From positions 6,448,001-6,512,000 of the forward strand of contig NC_039492.1 in the NCBI RefSeq assembly GCF_003590095.1: DNA of 64,000 nucleotides. Direction: 5' to 3'. Made by a program: the position numbers and the translations under genes. Within the stretch, counting starts at the first letter, position 1, and every line of letters starts with the position of its first letter. This DNA is from Trichoplusia ni. Lineage: Eukaryota; Arthropoda; Insecta; Lepidoptera; Noctuidae. The notes below the pieces were generated by a model. The model saw only the letters and a list, made by a program, of their open reading frames with translations, did no database searches and was not told where the DNA came from. This document shows positions 46,101 to 60,010 of this stretch, piece by piece.

Positions 46101-49100
46101 AGATTACCACAAATTGTATCCAGCATAAAATATTACGGTTTTAAAGTTTTATATCTAGGGGAATACTTTTTAGAGAATCCCTTTTTTATCTACAGCGGTC
46201 CTACTAAGTTACTCTTTACAGTAGCTTCGATGTACTTTCTTCACTAACTCGTTGAGCGATCAATAAAGTTTAAGTTTAGTTGAGAACCCATTTGCAGCAC
46301 ATTATTGGACCATTATTGTCAGCCGTTCACTTTTATAGTTACCGTCTGCTGGTTTTATATCATTGCAATTGAAATCAACTTTTTTCATATTGGATATTGC
46401 TAAATAAGATGTCTGAAGTAACAATAAAATACGGAGCATAATGTTTACATAACAACATTAACGTATCCCACCGCACAAGGACAATACTATTTTAAAACAA
46501 ATATAGAACAACAGCAGTTACATTACCATATTACAATTTGGTTCATAATAAAATTATTTGGCGTGGAGACACGTACGGCGAGCCCACAGTTTATTACTTT
46601 AAACAAACAAAATTAATAAGGATCTACCAAAATCCGTAACTGAATGTTGATAGACACGAGGAACAATTCCGTTTAGAATTTCAATTAAGAAGTTAGAGAC
46701 CTATTAAAATTCAGGAGAGCGGTGTGGGCGCGAGAGCGCAGTCCGAATGCGATTGTACCGAGATAGCCGTTAGTGTTTGGTAAACGAGTTTCAAGGGCTA
46801 TTAATAAGCATTCTACTGATTTTTAGGCAACTCTATTAACGGGCTTGTAAAAGGCGGCCGTTCAGCTTCTATTTTGGTTACATTTGTGGTATTGTATTAT
46901 ATCTGCTTAAGGCTAAGACTTGTGGACAGTAAATATGACTAATTCTATAAGTTAATGAATGTTATTGGTATGCTTCTTGACGTTACATATATTAAAAGTC
47001 AAAGTTCGCTTTCAAATCACCATTTCAAAGAACATTTTTTATATTATATAATACAAAAAGTCGATACGTTGTTCTGCTAACCCACCTTTCAATAGCTCGC
47101 CGTTGTATCTTTAATCTACAGCTACCTTATAACGGTTTCACCAGCTTACTCTAAGATTGCTTCTCTGTGATTTATTGACACGAGATAAACGGTTTGTTAA
47201 AGAAAGTGAACAATAGCAAGGGGAAACATGTAGGGTAAGGTTGTAACCTACAAGTTTAATTTATTTTGTATACGTGTTTCTACACAATTGCTAGCTATTA
47301 AAAATCTGTGCTCGTGGAGCTCACGGCTAAGCTGCCTTGATAACAACTGCACAAGTTGGTCGATCATATTTTAAGCTACGCTTGATACGGTCCGTCTGTG
47401 GATTTGTGACGTGTGTGTTTCGGAAGGCACGTTAAACTGTAGGACTCGACTGTCAATTATTAATATTTTAGTCGTTACGGGTAGTTTGAAACTAAAAAGT
47501 CTAAAAAAGCAGTCGCACTGAGGTTCTATTCCGTTGCCCAGGTAACGATAGGCGATAATTGTAAAACACATAAACTTAGCGGTATCTGGTTAGACTGAAA
47601 GTCAAACCCTGTCTTGTTGGGAAAAGGCTAGAATGGCAGGGTTAAACTCTTTTTAGTTTTATTTTGTGTTGCTTTTTAGCTATGAAGTCTTGAGGCGGAG
47701 TTTTTAAAGATTCTTTTGATAGGTAGACTTGTTTAATGTCCCTCGAGTATGGCGAGCTAGACTTAACGGTTCTAGGAACAGGAGTCGCCTTCCATCTCTT
47801 GAGAGTCGACAACCCTTTTCAGCGGTCGTTACGTTTTAGCTGTAAGTCACAATGCCTAAGGGAGCACATTTACATTTGTTTAAAATGCTGGTACGTTGGC
47901 AACATTTAATTTCGCGACGCGACGCGGTATACATATTAATTTTTTGCAAGCCTGTATTTTAATAGAGCCTTTACAATTCAAATAGATAACTTCGTTTACA
48001 AAAAGCTTTTAGGTAAAAAAAAGATTTAGCTGTTTAATTATATTGTTGAGCACATTTAGAAATGTTGTCTATTTTCGTATCTCCAAGTATCTGCTAAGCC
48101 GCTCCCCTAACTCATTTTGGTGCTTACTTTTTTAGCGTTTGTAATATTTTATGAGCATTAATCTTGGTACGTTCATAAATGTTTATGACTCCAAGCAAAT
48201 AAGGGAATGTATAGGAAGAGTAATATTATTGTGATATTGTGTTATGAAATATAAAATCTCTGTCAACTTGGTATAATAAATTGTGAAAAGATGTTGTTGC
48301 TTTTAAGACATTAATTTTCATATCATAAGATTTTTTATATATTTTCATTAGGCTCTTGGAGTGGAAATGTGGATTAGGTTCCAGATACACTTATCTAATT
48401 AATGAATTTTGGACATTAGGCCAAGCATTATAAATAATAGAATTAGATCCAACAATCGATATACCAGATTCATCAGTCCTATTGGATTTTATACAGCGTA
48501 GTATACGGCAGCAGTTATGTAATAAAAATTGTAAATTTTATAAAGATATGCATCCTTAACGCCGTCCGTCCGTAATTCGTGGGATCATTATACGAATTAA
48601 CAGTAATTCAATGTTCGAAATTAAGGTGATATAAGAATAAGTTATTTACAGACAGCGAATTGATTAACCGCTTATACACAAACTGATTCATTCAGTTATA
48701 TCGCATAAAGCGTAATTATGTTTTTATCACTTTCGAAAATCGTGGAAAGGCTTTTAAAAACATTACTTACCTTTCGTTAGTAAAATTACCAGACTGTCAG
48801 AATTGTAGATGTGAGTTTTATAAAAAAAATGTATTACACTTCAGCCAAACGAAGATTATCAATTTCTACATAAAAATAAATAAATTTAAGTTTTGCAAGT
48901 TCCTTTCCCTCTACATTTATTAGGAAGATGAATGTCAGAAAGATATTTAGGATATTCCGTTTCAACTGTAGAAATTTTCATTTTCTGTTTCATTAGTTAG
49001 ATTTAATCTTATTAGGACAGGAAAGTGATGGGATCTCTTCGTGGAATCCAGTAACGAGTGCGGGGAAATGTTTCATGTTTCTGAGCTATTCCGAAGCAGA

Positions 49101-50089
49101 AGTTATGCCAGAAATTAAGAGCACTTAGTCGAACTTCTGATACCTACGCAATGTACTGGAAAATATGTTTCTGTACCTATCTTGCTAAGGTCACGGTATT
49201 GAGTGAAAAGTTATTGATAGGTAATGTAATACTAATTTAATTTGTCTTCGAAATAAGATGTCACTATATTCTTTTAATCCTTTCTTCTTTCTTACGTCAG
49301 TTTATCTGTAACTTGAATGAACTCGTTTATGTATAACTATGATAATTTTGTACAAATAATTATTTAAATAATTTAATTATTGAATATTTTTTATAAAAAC
49401 ATATTTAAATAATCTGAAAGCAAGAAATATTGTAACATCAGGATCTTAATAATAAATCCATTATTTAACGTTCATTTTGTAATCTAAGATGAACTGTCTA
49501 GAAAGTTAGCCTTACATTACAAAAACATACGCATTTGTGTCACAAGCTACGTTAGAACTAGAACAACCGAAAAACAGTTGATAGTGTCACACTAAATTCT
49601 GGAAGCTTCCATTGTTTTAAGCTGGGTAAAGTCTAACTGAGCTAACAGTTAAATTACTCGATGTTTTCCTAAGCTTTCTGGCCTTGCTCGTTCTGGCCTT
49701 TCGTTAAATACGCCACAAAAATGTCCAATCAGAAAACACATAATATACCTATATATTTGTAATAATTTGAAATTGCGAAATAGAAAAAAAATAAACTTAC
49801 ATTTTCTCTGACTGAGAGTAGTTAATTTACTGTAAGTAAATCATTTAAACCATAGACAAATGCCTTAAATCTAACAGACATTTTATACAATATAATAACA
49901 TACAGCTTAAAATTAAGTTAGTAATTATACAGAGAAAAGAAAGAAAAATATTTGATTAAAAATGTTACGTTTTATTGTTTAAACCTACACCGGAATAGAT
50001 CAGGTGCGAGTGGAAGGATAATCTGGTTTGTTCTGGAGGGTTTTAATGAAAGCCATCAGTCACGACGCCTTCGTCGAGAACACGCCGGC
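43192..50089. other. Non-coding stretch
   Basis: Apart from the hairpin at 43.74 kb, this is AT-rich DNA with random short frames. A TGACGTCA octamer lies at 45308-45315 next to a GC-rich patch (45250-45300). The patch near 46710-46760 is GC-richer without a recognisable product. No exon or RNA gene is recognised. Confidence 0.55.
43738..43766. repeat. Perfect 13-bp hairpin extended by flanking pairs
   Basis: AACTTATCACCGA (43738-43750), loop CCC, and its exact complement (43754-43766). Outside this, TTTG...TTTG on the left can pair with CAAACAAA on the right with small bulges, lengthening the stem to roughly 20 pairs. The mixed composition makes chance less likely. Loop size is below that of known animal microRNA precursors, so I do not call an RNA gene. 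Confidence 0.6.
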
Positions 50090-50097
50090 TACCATGT

Positions 50098-50200
50098 ACC
50101 TCTCTAAGTAATATTATTGCAGATGCGAGACAGAGAGGCCGAGCTACGCCGTGTAGCGTTGTCTTGCTCCGATAAATGCAATAATATTACTTTAAGAGGT
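50098..50200. mobile_element. Short hairpin element, copy 1 (MITE-like)
   Basis: The left arm (50098-50121, ACCTCTCTAAGTAATATTAT then TGCA) and right arm (50177-50200) match at 22 of 24 positions as inverted repeats. The 55-base middle holds GCTACGCCGTGTAGC, itself palindromic, so the unit folds into one long imperfect hairpin. The 14-mer TACCATGTACCTCT occurs exactly on the left edge (50090-50103) and again at 50214-50227, like a flanking duplication although it overlaps the left arm. A diverged second copy is at 57.3 kb. Confidence 0.6.
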
Positions 50201-50227
50201 GGCGGCCCTCAGTTACCATGTACCTCT

Positions 50228-53200
50228 TAAGCTTGGAATCGTCTCCTGATACCAATCTATGTATTTACTAGCGAACATTTAGCTTAATGAGCTTTGTCGA
50301 CATGGTCGGTGCGGTATCAATATTGGATAAGCTCGGATACTCCAATCTTATCAGCATTATCTTAGATAGGATTGGTTAGCCATTTGTGGGATTTTCATTA
50401 GGTTAAGTATTTAATGAATGCTTCATGGTGCCGTTAATGCAATTTTTGGGTAAACAAGAGTGTGTATAGAATATATTTTAATATCAGCTATCAAGCTGTC
50501 GTACATCCGTGTTGTGTCGATAAGCCACTCACACAACAGTTGACAGTTTTTGTAGTACAATTTCATACACAGCTACAGTAAAAATACGCTGTCGATAACA
50601 GATCAAGGTTTAATAGAGTCCTAAATAAAAAACAAAACTCTAACGGATTTGTTCAATTATAAACTCTACAATAAAATCCAAAACAAATTATTCTTTACGT
50701 TTGAACACAAGACGGCACGAAGAGGAAGGAATAAAAACACAGTTAAAGACAAGCACCAGTCAAGTAATGTAAGTTAACTATCTTAGCATCTAACAGAGGT
50801 CGTGCACGTTCAACATTAAGTGGTAATGCATTTCGCAGTCCGCCAGTATCTACTGTTAACGCCTTGTCAATGAATATTGAGCGATGCACAGGAATTCTTA
50901 GTATTCGACTCTCTATTTCTCCAATTAAAAAAACGAAGGCACTATTAATACTGAATACACAAAAAAGGATTAAAATGAATTAGGTGAGACTATTTCGATT
51001 AACTTTAGGTTCTATTAGACTAAAAAAAATATTTGAAGTGGAAAAGTAAGTTTCTCCTTTAACGGAATCTGCTTCTTTGGTGAGAGGAGTAAGAGTTAAT
51101 TTTCGCCATTGCTTTTAAGAGCGTATGGAAACACCAGGCTCCGACGCTGTCAATGTGTGGTACAGTACATTTCCCCAAGATCGCTGTTAAAGGCTAATCA
51201 CGGTGGCTAGAGGAGGGCAGACTTGAACTCAAGAAATAATAATACACTAATACCAGCATAAACAAAAGAGAGACTAATGTAAAAAAGTAAAAAAAACGTC
51301 CTAAGAAAGTCTAAGTTCAATTTTTACTTAAACACGCAAATGTAGAATAATTTACTCCAAATAAGAACGTAGTCAAAGATTTTATTTTTGGGAGACAAAG
51401 ATAATATTAGACAATGGAGGATCATAAGCAAAGATAATAGAAAATGTATAACTCACAAGCGAAGACATCCCTATTTCTGTGAGCAAACAAACTCGGACGC
51501 TATTGTCGGTAAAACAGTTACAGTTCGTAAGGCCCCGGGCGATTTTTCCTAAGAAATGTCTTCCCTTATGTCAGGCGTTAAATGGGTTCGAAAGATATTC
51601 GCTATTGTTTTGTTTGGTTCACTTTACTGAATTGAACTTAATAATATGTCGGTCATATATATGTATTTTTTGATGTATTGCGCAATACTTTGCAGCTACT
51701 TGCAATGTGTGAGACGAAGATAGTAGTATCGTTTGAATAATTACGTAACTATTAAATACAGTTTGTCATTCGACGATTGTTCTGAACAACTTGGTTAAAT
51801 CTTTTATTAAGTTCTCAATTATCTTTGATGTTTGGGTCCCTTTTTACCTTTGACCCACGCTTGTTCAAAGGTCCTTTACTGTCCGGTGGTTTCAAAGTGA
51901 ACTATCTCTAAGCTAGCTTACCCTTTGTGTGACTAGCTGGTAATCCCGACATTGCCTGGCTTACATTCCTATTTGACAGATGTTTTTTGGTTGCGATGAG
52001 TATTTGTCGTACCGTACTCAAAGTAATTGGTCTCGCTCCGTCATCCGTATTAAGTTGAATGCACGTTTCCTCAAACTCAATGTTTGTTCACGCTAAATCA
52101 CATTTGTGATGTTTTGTTAAAGTTTTATGATGCTTATGATTAACGACTTTAATGGAAAGGTCCTTGTCTATATAGAGGTGTATTTCTAATGAAGTTTCGT
52201 AACTTTGTGTTTTCCTAAAGTAGAGCAGCTTCTGCTTTTCATTGCTAATTAGTCTGCTTCTGGATAGACTACATTTTCTTGTCTTCAGTTTTTCAACATT
52301 TTTGAATAGCTGTTTTATCTTCCTAATGAAAGATTTTCTTGACAGGATGACAAATTCTGATTAATTATCTCAAAATTAATTCGTTTTTAAATTGGTACAA
52401 AATTGGCTAATTATGTCTAAATATGGTTTATTACGTAACTCCATTGCAATACTATTTGATTGATGTGAGTATGTATTGTAAGTAGCTATCGTTTGTCGCA
52501 GAAATTCCGAACAAAGCCTTGTGTCAAAGACCCTTTGTTAGATTAGAAAATTTGCTTCTAATTAGGAGTAAGATAATTAGGTCTATTAACATGAATTTGT
52601 AATGAGCTTCGGACTATTAAAGTTATCTTAGTTGAACAGTGTAATAGTGTACATGGCAGGTTAGTTCTGACACAGCACGTTAGGTAAAATATCCAATCAT
52701 TACATAAACGATCATAGGTATGCATTATTGTCGATATTATCCCGACTACAGAGATAGGACGATATTACGAAAAAGTTAAATCGAAGCACCAAATCGTTTC
52801 CAGCCAACGAAGCTTCGGTTAAGTTACCCAATCAACATATAAAGTGGCTACTCAGTAAATGGCACTTGAATCCAGTCACTAGAGATAAATGAATGTCACT
52901 GATTAGATACTAAAAGCTTAGTAATCGATTCTGTTTTTCGCCGGCCCGAGCTAATTGTAACAGCGGGATGACGAACAGCTCTGTGCCTAATAGTGCTTCG
53001 TGGGGTAAAGTGCCCTATACTCCGCACGTACACATCATCGTGTACACATACTTGCTGTGACGAAATACTAAAATACTTAATACCCGTAATTCAATATCAA
53101 TACGACCCACAAAATAAAAAGAAGTATTTGTAAAAATAAATAAAGAAACCCCCGACCTACATATAACCGTGATACCGAAATACCGAACTGTTTTCCCCAT

Positions 53201-54668
53201 TACGCTTTCCACAACAATGACAATAAACTATGCCGCGATGGCTCCATTCCGAGTGTTTTTATTTTTTCGGGTTACACTTACATGCGTGGTCGGTATTATT
53301 TCTGACTTTAACATACACAGCAGAGAACGATCGTTTGCACAATACAGTCATACCTACGTAAGTTTCCAGCAACGAGTTGATTTATGTCGATGGAAGTTAT
53401 CTGCGTAGATCGGCACATTAGGCAGTGGAATTGCTGTCAAAGCTATCACACGTTTTTGGTGGCAATTGGTAGATACCAACTCATTATGTTGTTCAGCCGT
53501 GCGCCCGAATAAACAGTAGCGCCGGGTGTAGCAGGTCGCGCAGCCGCGCCTGTATCGATGCGGATAACGGCCACCAGTAATTACCCTCCCGGATTTTATT
53601 TCCATAGATAACATCAAATGTGTTCACAGGAAAATGTGGCTAAACTCAATTATTTTAAATTAAGAAATTATTAACGCGTTTTTCTTTTCTTTTAATCATA
53701 AAATTCATATTTCCAGTTACATAAACGAAGCGTTATTGTACCTACTGATAAAATTATCATACATATTGCAAAGCTACGTTACTCTGCCCTATTTTAAAGC
53801 GCTGTGTATCATGTCGAGGAAAATTTACGTAATGTCTATCAGGACGTGGACGACAAAACATTTTCAGTCGAAATACTCCAACAAAAGCAAGTTTTTTCCA
53901 GCACTGAGGTCCTGTGTAAAAAACACATATGTTCGCAATTTTTGTAAGTGCAGGAGTTCTTTACATTCCCCAAGGAAACTATACTCATAACTCATAGACC
54001 GTCATATGAAGTGATAAATTGCTGCAAAAAACTAACCGCTGCGTAATACTTATTATATGACAGCGTAAAAAGTGAATTTCGGAGACGATTTTCTTATTTG
54101 ACACCAGTAAAATAATTCGAGCAGTAAACAATAATTTGTGTAAGACACCAATTAATGGCGGGCGCGACGCGGCAAGAATCCGAGTGTGAATAATTTCGAA
54201 CGATCGTAATTAATTGTTCATTGTTCACTTCTCATTTATTATTTAGTATTCTTATATATTCTATTTGATTTTCTTCTTGAAGCAAGCCACATGTAATATT
54301 ACTAATCAAATAGTTTTATTTAAACTTTTGCTGCTTTTACTCTCATTTATTACTGAGTGCGAGTTTGTTTTGTTACGTGTACCTAATCTATTTAATTAAG
54401 GGAGGTTAGCGCATTGCGCTAAAAATGTACCGTACCTGAACTGAATAAATATTTTATGAGCAACATAATTATATTTGTCCGGGGTTAGAGTGTTTGTGCA
54501 AGCGATGTGGATAACCGTTACACTATGTAGAAATCCGACTATACTGGTACTGTTTTATTTATTTTAAAGTTATAACTGGTTGTTGATTAAAAAACTTAAT
54601 CAAATCAAAGTAAAATAAAGCGTATTACGAAAGCACTGACTTCAAATTCGAGGAACAAGTTTGTTAAA
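50228..54668. other. Non-coding stretch
   Basis: AT-rich DNA with random short frames on both strands, and a GC-richer patch near 53500-53600. Nothing recognised. Confidence 0.6.
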
Positions 54669-54932
54669 CTAAATAAAAATAAATTTAATAATTATCAAAG
54701 CGTCCGTGTTACAAACTCTCACGTTATATTCGTATTGCAATTTGCTGTATATCCTGTATCTACCTCCACGGGACCGTACTGCGGTAACATTTGTTGTAAA
54801 ATGTTCTGTCGCATTGCAAAGCTGAAACTTTGAGCAAAATTTAATCCATTTATAGCGATGAACTAGGCTAAATGTGACAGGAGATTGCAACGTGATAATA
54901 CTCCACACAAAAAAGATCAATATAGCCTTCAT
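54669..54932 (-). CDS. Doubtful 87-codon open frame with signal-peptide-like start
   Basis: An open frame on the minus strand can be read from the ATG at 54930-54932: MKAILIFFVWSII, then a neutral stretch to about residue 22, which looks like a secretion signal (one Lys, a hydrophobic core, small residues before a possible cut). The rest has three Cys and two Asn-X-Thr glycosylation motifs (NAT, NVT). The frame extends 35 codons upstream to another ATG. There is no homologue I recognise, no poly(A) or splice evidence, and the C-terminal end is Ile/Phe/Lys-rich like AT-driven chance sequence. Lengths of this kind are expected by chance in this window. Confidence 0.12.
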   Translation of the reverse strand: MKAILIFFVWSIITLQSPVTFSLVHRYKWIKFCSKFQLCNATEHFTTNVTAVRSRGGRYRIYSKLQYEYNVRVCNTDALIIIKFIFI

Positions 54933-55037
54933 CGGCTTTTGTTGGCGCGTCTCCGCCAGCATCAACCCCACGTTTTGTGTTTTTTCTATTGCATCACGAG
55001 TTGTTACAGCTGTGATGAATGAACGAGAAATGCACAA

Positions 55038-57320
55038 CAGTTATGAATGCAACGATCCAAGATTATTTATTCGAATTTGAAATAACTATAACTTTATTTA
55101 TGTCTAAGTTTGCATTCGTGTAGCTAAACAACTAATGTTGAAATATTTCAAACAAACCGCTAGATTTGTGAAATATTCACAGCAGTATACACGAAAGTAC
55201 ATACGTACTATATATGCCAGTGAAAATTATTGAAATGTTGTCAGTAAATTCAATTTACCAACAACTCGGTTGTGCAAAACTTATTGTTTATGCTTGCCAA
55301 TGGGGTCCAATTTTGCGTGAAGTTAAATATACGTTTGAAAATCGCAGCAACAAGCCGCAGGAAGTGTGTGGGCGTTGTGCTTGTATTGTGATATTTATTG
55401 CCATTGTACGGCCTCCTCTTGTATGCGTAACAATATTCAGTTGCAAATACAATGATAGGATTCGCTGACTTGTCATACAAGCTTGTTGGACGCTAAACAT
55501 GTGCAGTGAATATTGATGCGCTAATGTTACGCTGGTTGTTTATTTAGAACATTAATCATATATTTCTCATATTAGTAAAACTACCAGTAAGCAAACAGCT
55601 ATATCCGTAGGATAAATTTCATATTTTTAGCTTCATAATTAATCATGACAGACCGCTGTAATGTTTTAAGTATCACTTCTTATTACCTTTTAAAGACTTA
55701 TAAATTTTAGGAAAATATCATCACCGTTCTATTTTCGGAAAAGTCTATTTCGGGTACCACTAAAGTGGTATTTAAATGTGGCCGTGTGGATTCTGAACAC
55801 GTAAACACATTAATTGTAAAAAAGTTACGTAATATCAAATAAGGTTTTCCTGCATGCTGTAACCAACATTACAACCTCTAATTTATATTAATTAAGATAT
55901 AATATGAATACAAAGGCTAGGTAAGCACAAAACGACGCGGAATGAAGTTGTTTCGGTTGGAGTTGTGTTATTGGCGCTCTGTGCTCGAGGCACGTCGCGC
56001 ACAGTTTCTTCCTGACGCCACCTAATTTAGACAACTGTCCTAAACTCCACCGTACTAATTTGGCGCGATACTGTTTTGGGACATGCTTGTGTTGCTAATT
56101 GGTTTCACGAAATCCTCCCTAGGGACACAATAAAAGATATCGAGTTTCTTATTTACTTATTGCTTAGGTTGTTGGCCCGTTTGATGCTCTCCAGCCTGAA
56201 TAAACACTGATTGTATACTACCAACCGAAGAATGAAGTCTTTCTTCTCTAAAAGCCTTGCTAATGGCATACAATCGAAATTTAATCAGGCATAAGACCTT
56301 TTTGAGAATTTACTGTCTGCAGTATAAAGTTTATCTAGCGAACAAAAGCTTTACATGTGCTTGAAGTTACAATTTTATTCAGACGTTTTATTTTTGGATA
56401 GTAACGGTTATAAATTTTAGTTTAACTATTATCTTTTGGGGTTTTTGATATAACTGAGTTAGTCCTGAGTTAGTACAATTATATGTATTTTTTCACGTAA
56501 ATGTGCTAAGTTTATTTTTACAGGTACATACGATTTTCGACAATCATATTTTAATCGAAGATGTGATCATATAACAAAAGACTAATCAGCTAAGAAAAAG
56601 CTTATAATATGTACGAACGTATTAAAGAATAATACTCGACGATATCCAAGCTTTAATATTCGTAGCCGGCGTAGCGTCTATATTATTGCGGTAGCTACGC
56701 CGTAGCAACCGAAATTCATGTGCCCAACAATGTACGTACAATTGGAAATTGATGCTTATATCAAGATCGTGTGGAATTATTACCGAATTATTACTGATAC
56801 GATGTGAATTTATGTACTAACGTGTAACCAAGTTGCTGTCTGACGTTTGCCATTTATGGTGAACAAATAAAAATTTAATATTTTATTATTCTTGTGGAAT
56901 TGTTACAATAGAAAATGGTTGTTAATCGACAATTTAAAAGACGTACTAATACAGATAATATTTTCGATGCTTACAAGTGTAGGCGATAACTTATCAAACG
57001 AATGTTCACGCTCCGTACGCCCTTTAAGAGTTCACATAAGCTTCAGAATATAAACTTGACTTGATCTAGATTTTGAACGCTTACTTTAAGTTATATCGAA
57101 AGACTTTACTGGGATTTAGAAGTTTTATTTTTCCCGTTTATCCGACGACAAAGAAACTGGATTATGGAGCAAGCAGGTGCTTAGTTTCAGTCATAAGGAT
57201 TTGGGAAGTTGTTTCTTCTTGTACCTATATATTATTTATCACAGATTTAGAAAACTTAAGACGGTAAAGAGACCAGGTACGAGGCCTTGAAAGAAACCAT
57301 CGCAAGGGCTACATAGAAAC
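55038..57320. other. Non-coding stretch
   Basis: AT-rich DNA with only short chance frames. Contains the GCTACG cluster at 56.7 kb listed separately. A small hairpin TACCACT/AGTGGTA lies near 55756-55771. Confidence 0.6.
56661..56706. repeat. GCTACG/CGTAGC palindromic cluster D
   Basis: CGTAGC at 56661 and 56670, then GGTAGCTACGCCGTAGC at 56690-56706, preceded by TATATTATTGCGG. Both the ATTATTGC run and GCTACGCCGT occur together in the hairpin element at 50.1 kb, which links this cluster to that element. Confidence 0.55.
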
Positions 57321-57405
57321 GTAAAATTATTGCATTTGTGGAAGAGACTCGGCGTTATCGACCGTTTTGTCACAATTATAATAATATTAGTTTAAGCAGT
57401 GGCGG
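57321..57405. mobile_element. Short hairpin element, copy 2 (diverged)
   Basis: GTAAAATTATTGCA (from 57321), a middle part with GAGACTCGGCG, and a right part AATAATATTAGTTTAAG then CAGTGGCGG (to 57405) line up in the same order with the element at 50.1 kb. The right arm and the following GTGGCGG are the best conserved. The inverted repeat is weaker and the GCTACG core is lost, as expected for an older copy. Confidence 0.5.
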
Positions 57406-60010
57406 TAGACCATCAAGTCTTATTTAACATTTTCAAGCTTCTGGCCAACGTTTTGACGCTTTTCTTTACAAAAATATATCTTTTTACAAAAAAAGTAACG
57501 GATCAAGGGTCCTTACCCCGAACCGATAAGTATGAATAAAGAACGTGGTTAAAATGAATAAAGCGAGGAACGACAAGATATGACAAGTGGAAATACGTGG
57601 TCTTTGTCCACCTCTCTTAAAAACAATGGAGGCTTTATGTTTTTTTTTGTTACGTCGACTGTTTGGCGCTATCAAATGTCATGGTGAAAAATTTACTTGT
57701 TTCCTTTCACACACATATTCGTGAATGCGTGTCTTGAATGATATAAAAATGTGTGTTAGCAAAACCTTGAAATATTATTTTTATTTAATCCGGTCTTTTT
57801 TGCAAAAAATCTTCAAAGGAATATCTAAAAAACTACTGCATTTCATAAGTCACATAGCACTAGCAGAAAGTTTGCGTAAAAGGGAATACGTACTAAAAAG
57901 TCCTGCACCCCCACACACTGGTCACACTCGAAGTCCTTTTATCCATAACATCTCACATTTCTCAACCGATAAAATATAAAATATTTTAAGAACAAAACAT
58001 ACTTTAAGATGATATTCTTGCTAGAATCGTGTTATATCTAAAAACCTTTGGGATTTTAAAAATAAAAATTCCATTTTCGACCGCTCGCTGAGTTCTAAGT
58101 AGTTGAAATGGTCGGTGACTCGCTTGTTATAGCTTCGCCGCTGGAATTATTTTCATATCTGACAGGTTTTAAATGAGTGAAATATTTTTAAGCCACATTT
58201 TTGTGGAATAACGTCGTCTAAAGTATGTTGAAAACTCTGGAGTTTGAAGTGGTTGTGTTGTAATTAAATTTATAACGTGTCATGTTGATATTGTTTGGTA
58301 TGATTTGTACCTAATTATTTTGTGTCACAAAGTTAATGGTAACGTTAAGTTATTTTCACTCAAAACAAAGACGAGTTGACTTTTATACAAAGACTTCACG
58401 CTGTAAAGTTTACAAAATGAAATGAAATATAATATAAAGAATATTAAGTTTTATAAAACTTGAAGTCTATAAAGATTTATGTGTTTCTAAACTAAAATGA
58501 ATATTTTAAGATAAATTGTAGATGCGTAAGCAAGATAAATCTGTAGGTGGCGACTGGCGTTAGCGTTAGGGTCGGGTTTAAATTAATTTCAAAAGAAAAT
58601 TGTATCACTCTCTTTTGTGTCCCAAATTTATATCTACCGCAGAAATAGATAACCGAAATTGTTTATAACGCATTAATGAAATTAAAATATGAAAGAAATG
58701 ATTTTTTTCTCATATTAGAGAAGTCGTAGTCGGTGGAATATCGGTATGTCTCATAGGTGCTAAACAAAAAATGTCGTGACAAATGTGCGTTGGAATGATT
58801 AGACAGAAGCGACACTGATAAATGGTATAGTGAGGACGTACAACATCTGTTATTCACAAGAATAAGATAAATAAGGTATGTTTTTGTTACACGATGGCTC
58901 ACCACTTTAGGGCCTCATTGGTTAGATAAAACTAAAATATATTAGGGATCTTCCTTATTGCTTTTTTCTAAAAGCCACAAAAAGGTTGAAAGTTTTCGTT
59001 TACTGTTTAATAAAACATATGAAATGAAATCATGGAGGTTTTACTCGCGGCACAGCGGAAAGCGCTGCTGTTGTTTAATATTGACGTAGGACAGATTTAC
59101 TTAATCGAGTTTAACTCGCCGCTATTGTCCTCTTTGTTCTTGTTCAAAACGCGTAATATCTTGCGAATAATAAAAATCTGTTGCGTGTTTCATTATTTTC
59201 TGTATTATTTTATGGTTAAGCTGTAGGGGTTTGCCCCTCTGGCATTGGGTGTTTGCAAAGCTTTATACAGTTACGGAAATATTTTCGTTGTGGAAGTAAC
59301 GAGAATAAATGTTATTATCGTCGCAGGTAATGCTTGTTTTATATTAAGAAGGGCTAATCCAAGAAACGCAGATATACACTTTACAAAATATCAACGTAGG
59401 AACTGTAGAAATTGTAAACTTTAAATTGAAATATTGAAGATGCATTAAGTCTCAAGTTGTAATTGTTTGTAGTTACGTATAAAGCAGCTACTCTTGCTTC
59501 TATCTTAACTGGGCTTGCAGTAAAATATTTGTACACCGTAATACTGCCGGGAATACAGGCAAGATTATGCGATGAATAAAGTAGATCCATACATTTGCAG
59601 GGTAGGTAAGACCGCAAGATGGAGCCACCTGACCGCTTTTTCGTTTCCCCTCGTAGTTTCACAACATTCAACAGCCATTTGCATTGTTGTAGAACTTTAT
59701 GGAGATTCTAATAAACTTGGATTGTCATTCAAATCTTACGCCTAAAAGTTTTTGCGGTTTTCATGGTTTCTTTAACGGAAAGCTTCGTAATTTGTATTTT
59801 CAAAGAAAATTACCTATCTATATATTATCAGTATTCATTGATGTTCAAAACAATTAACATGAATATTTATTTACCACAAAATATTGTTTGTGGTATAATA
59901 ATGTAATTTTAATTATAAATTCTGATAAATGACATTGTAATTAGTAAATAAATTACATTTAGCTATCAAGTTAACATAGTCAGACAGAAATATTTGTTTG
60001 AAATTATACA
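57406..60010. other. Non-coding stretch
   Basis: AT-rich DNA with random short frames. A 9-bp hairpin TACCACAAA/TTTGTGGTA with a 6-base loop lies at 59872-59895. Nothing else recognised. Confidence 0.6.
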
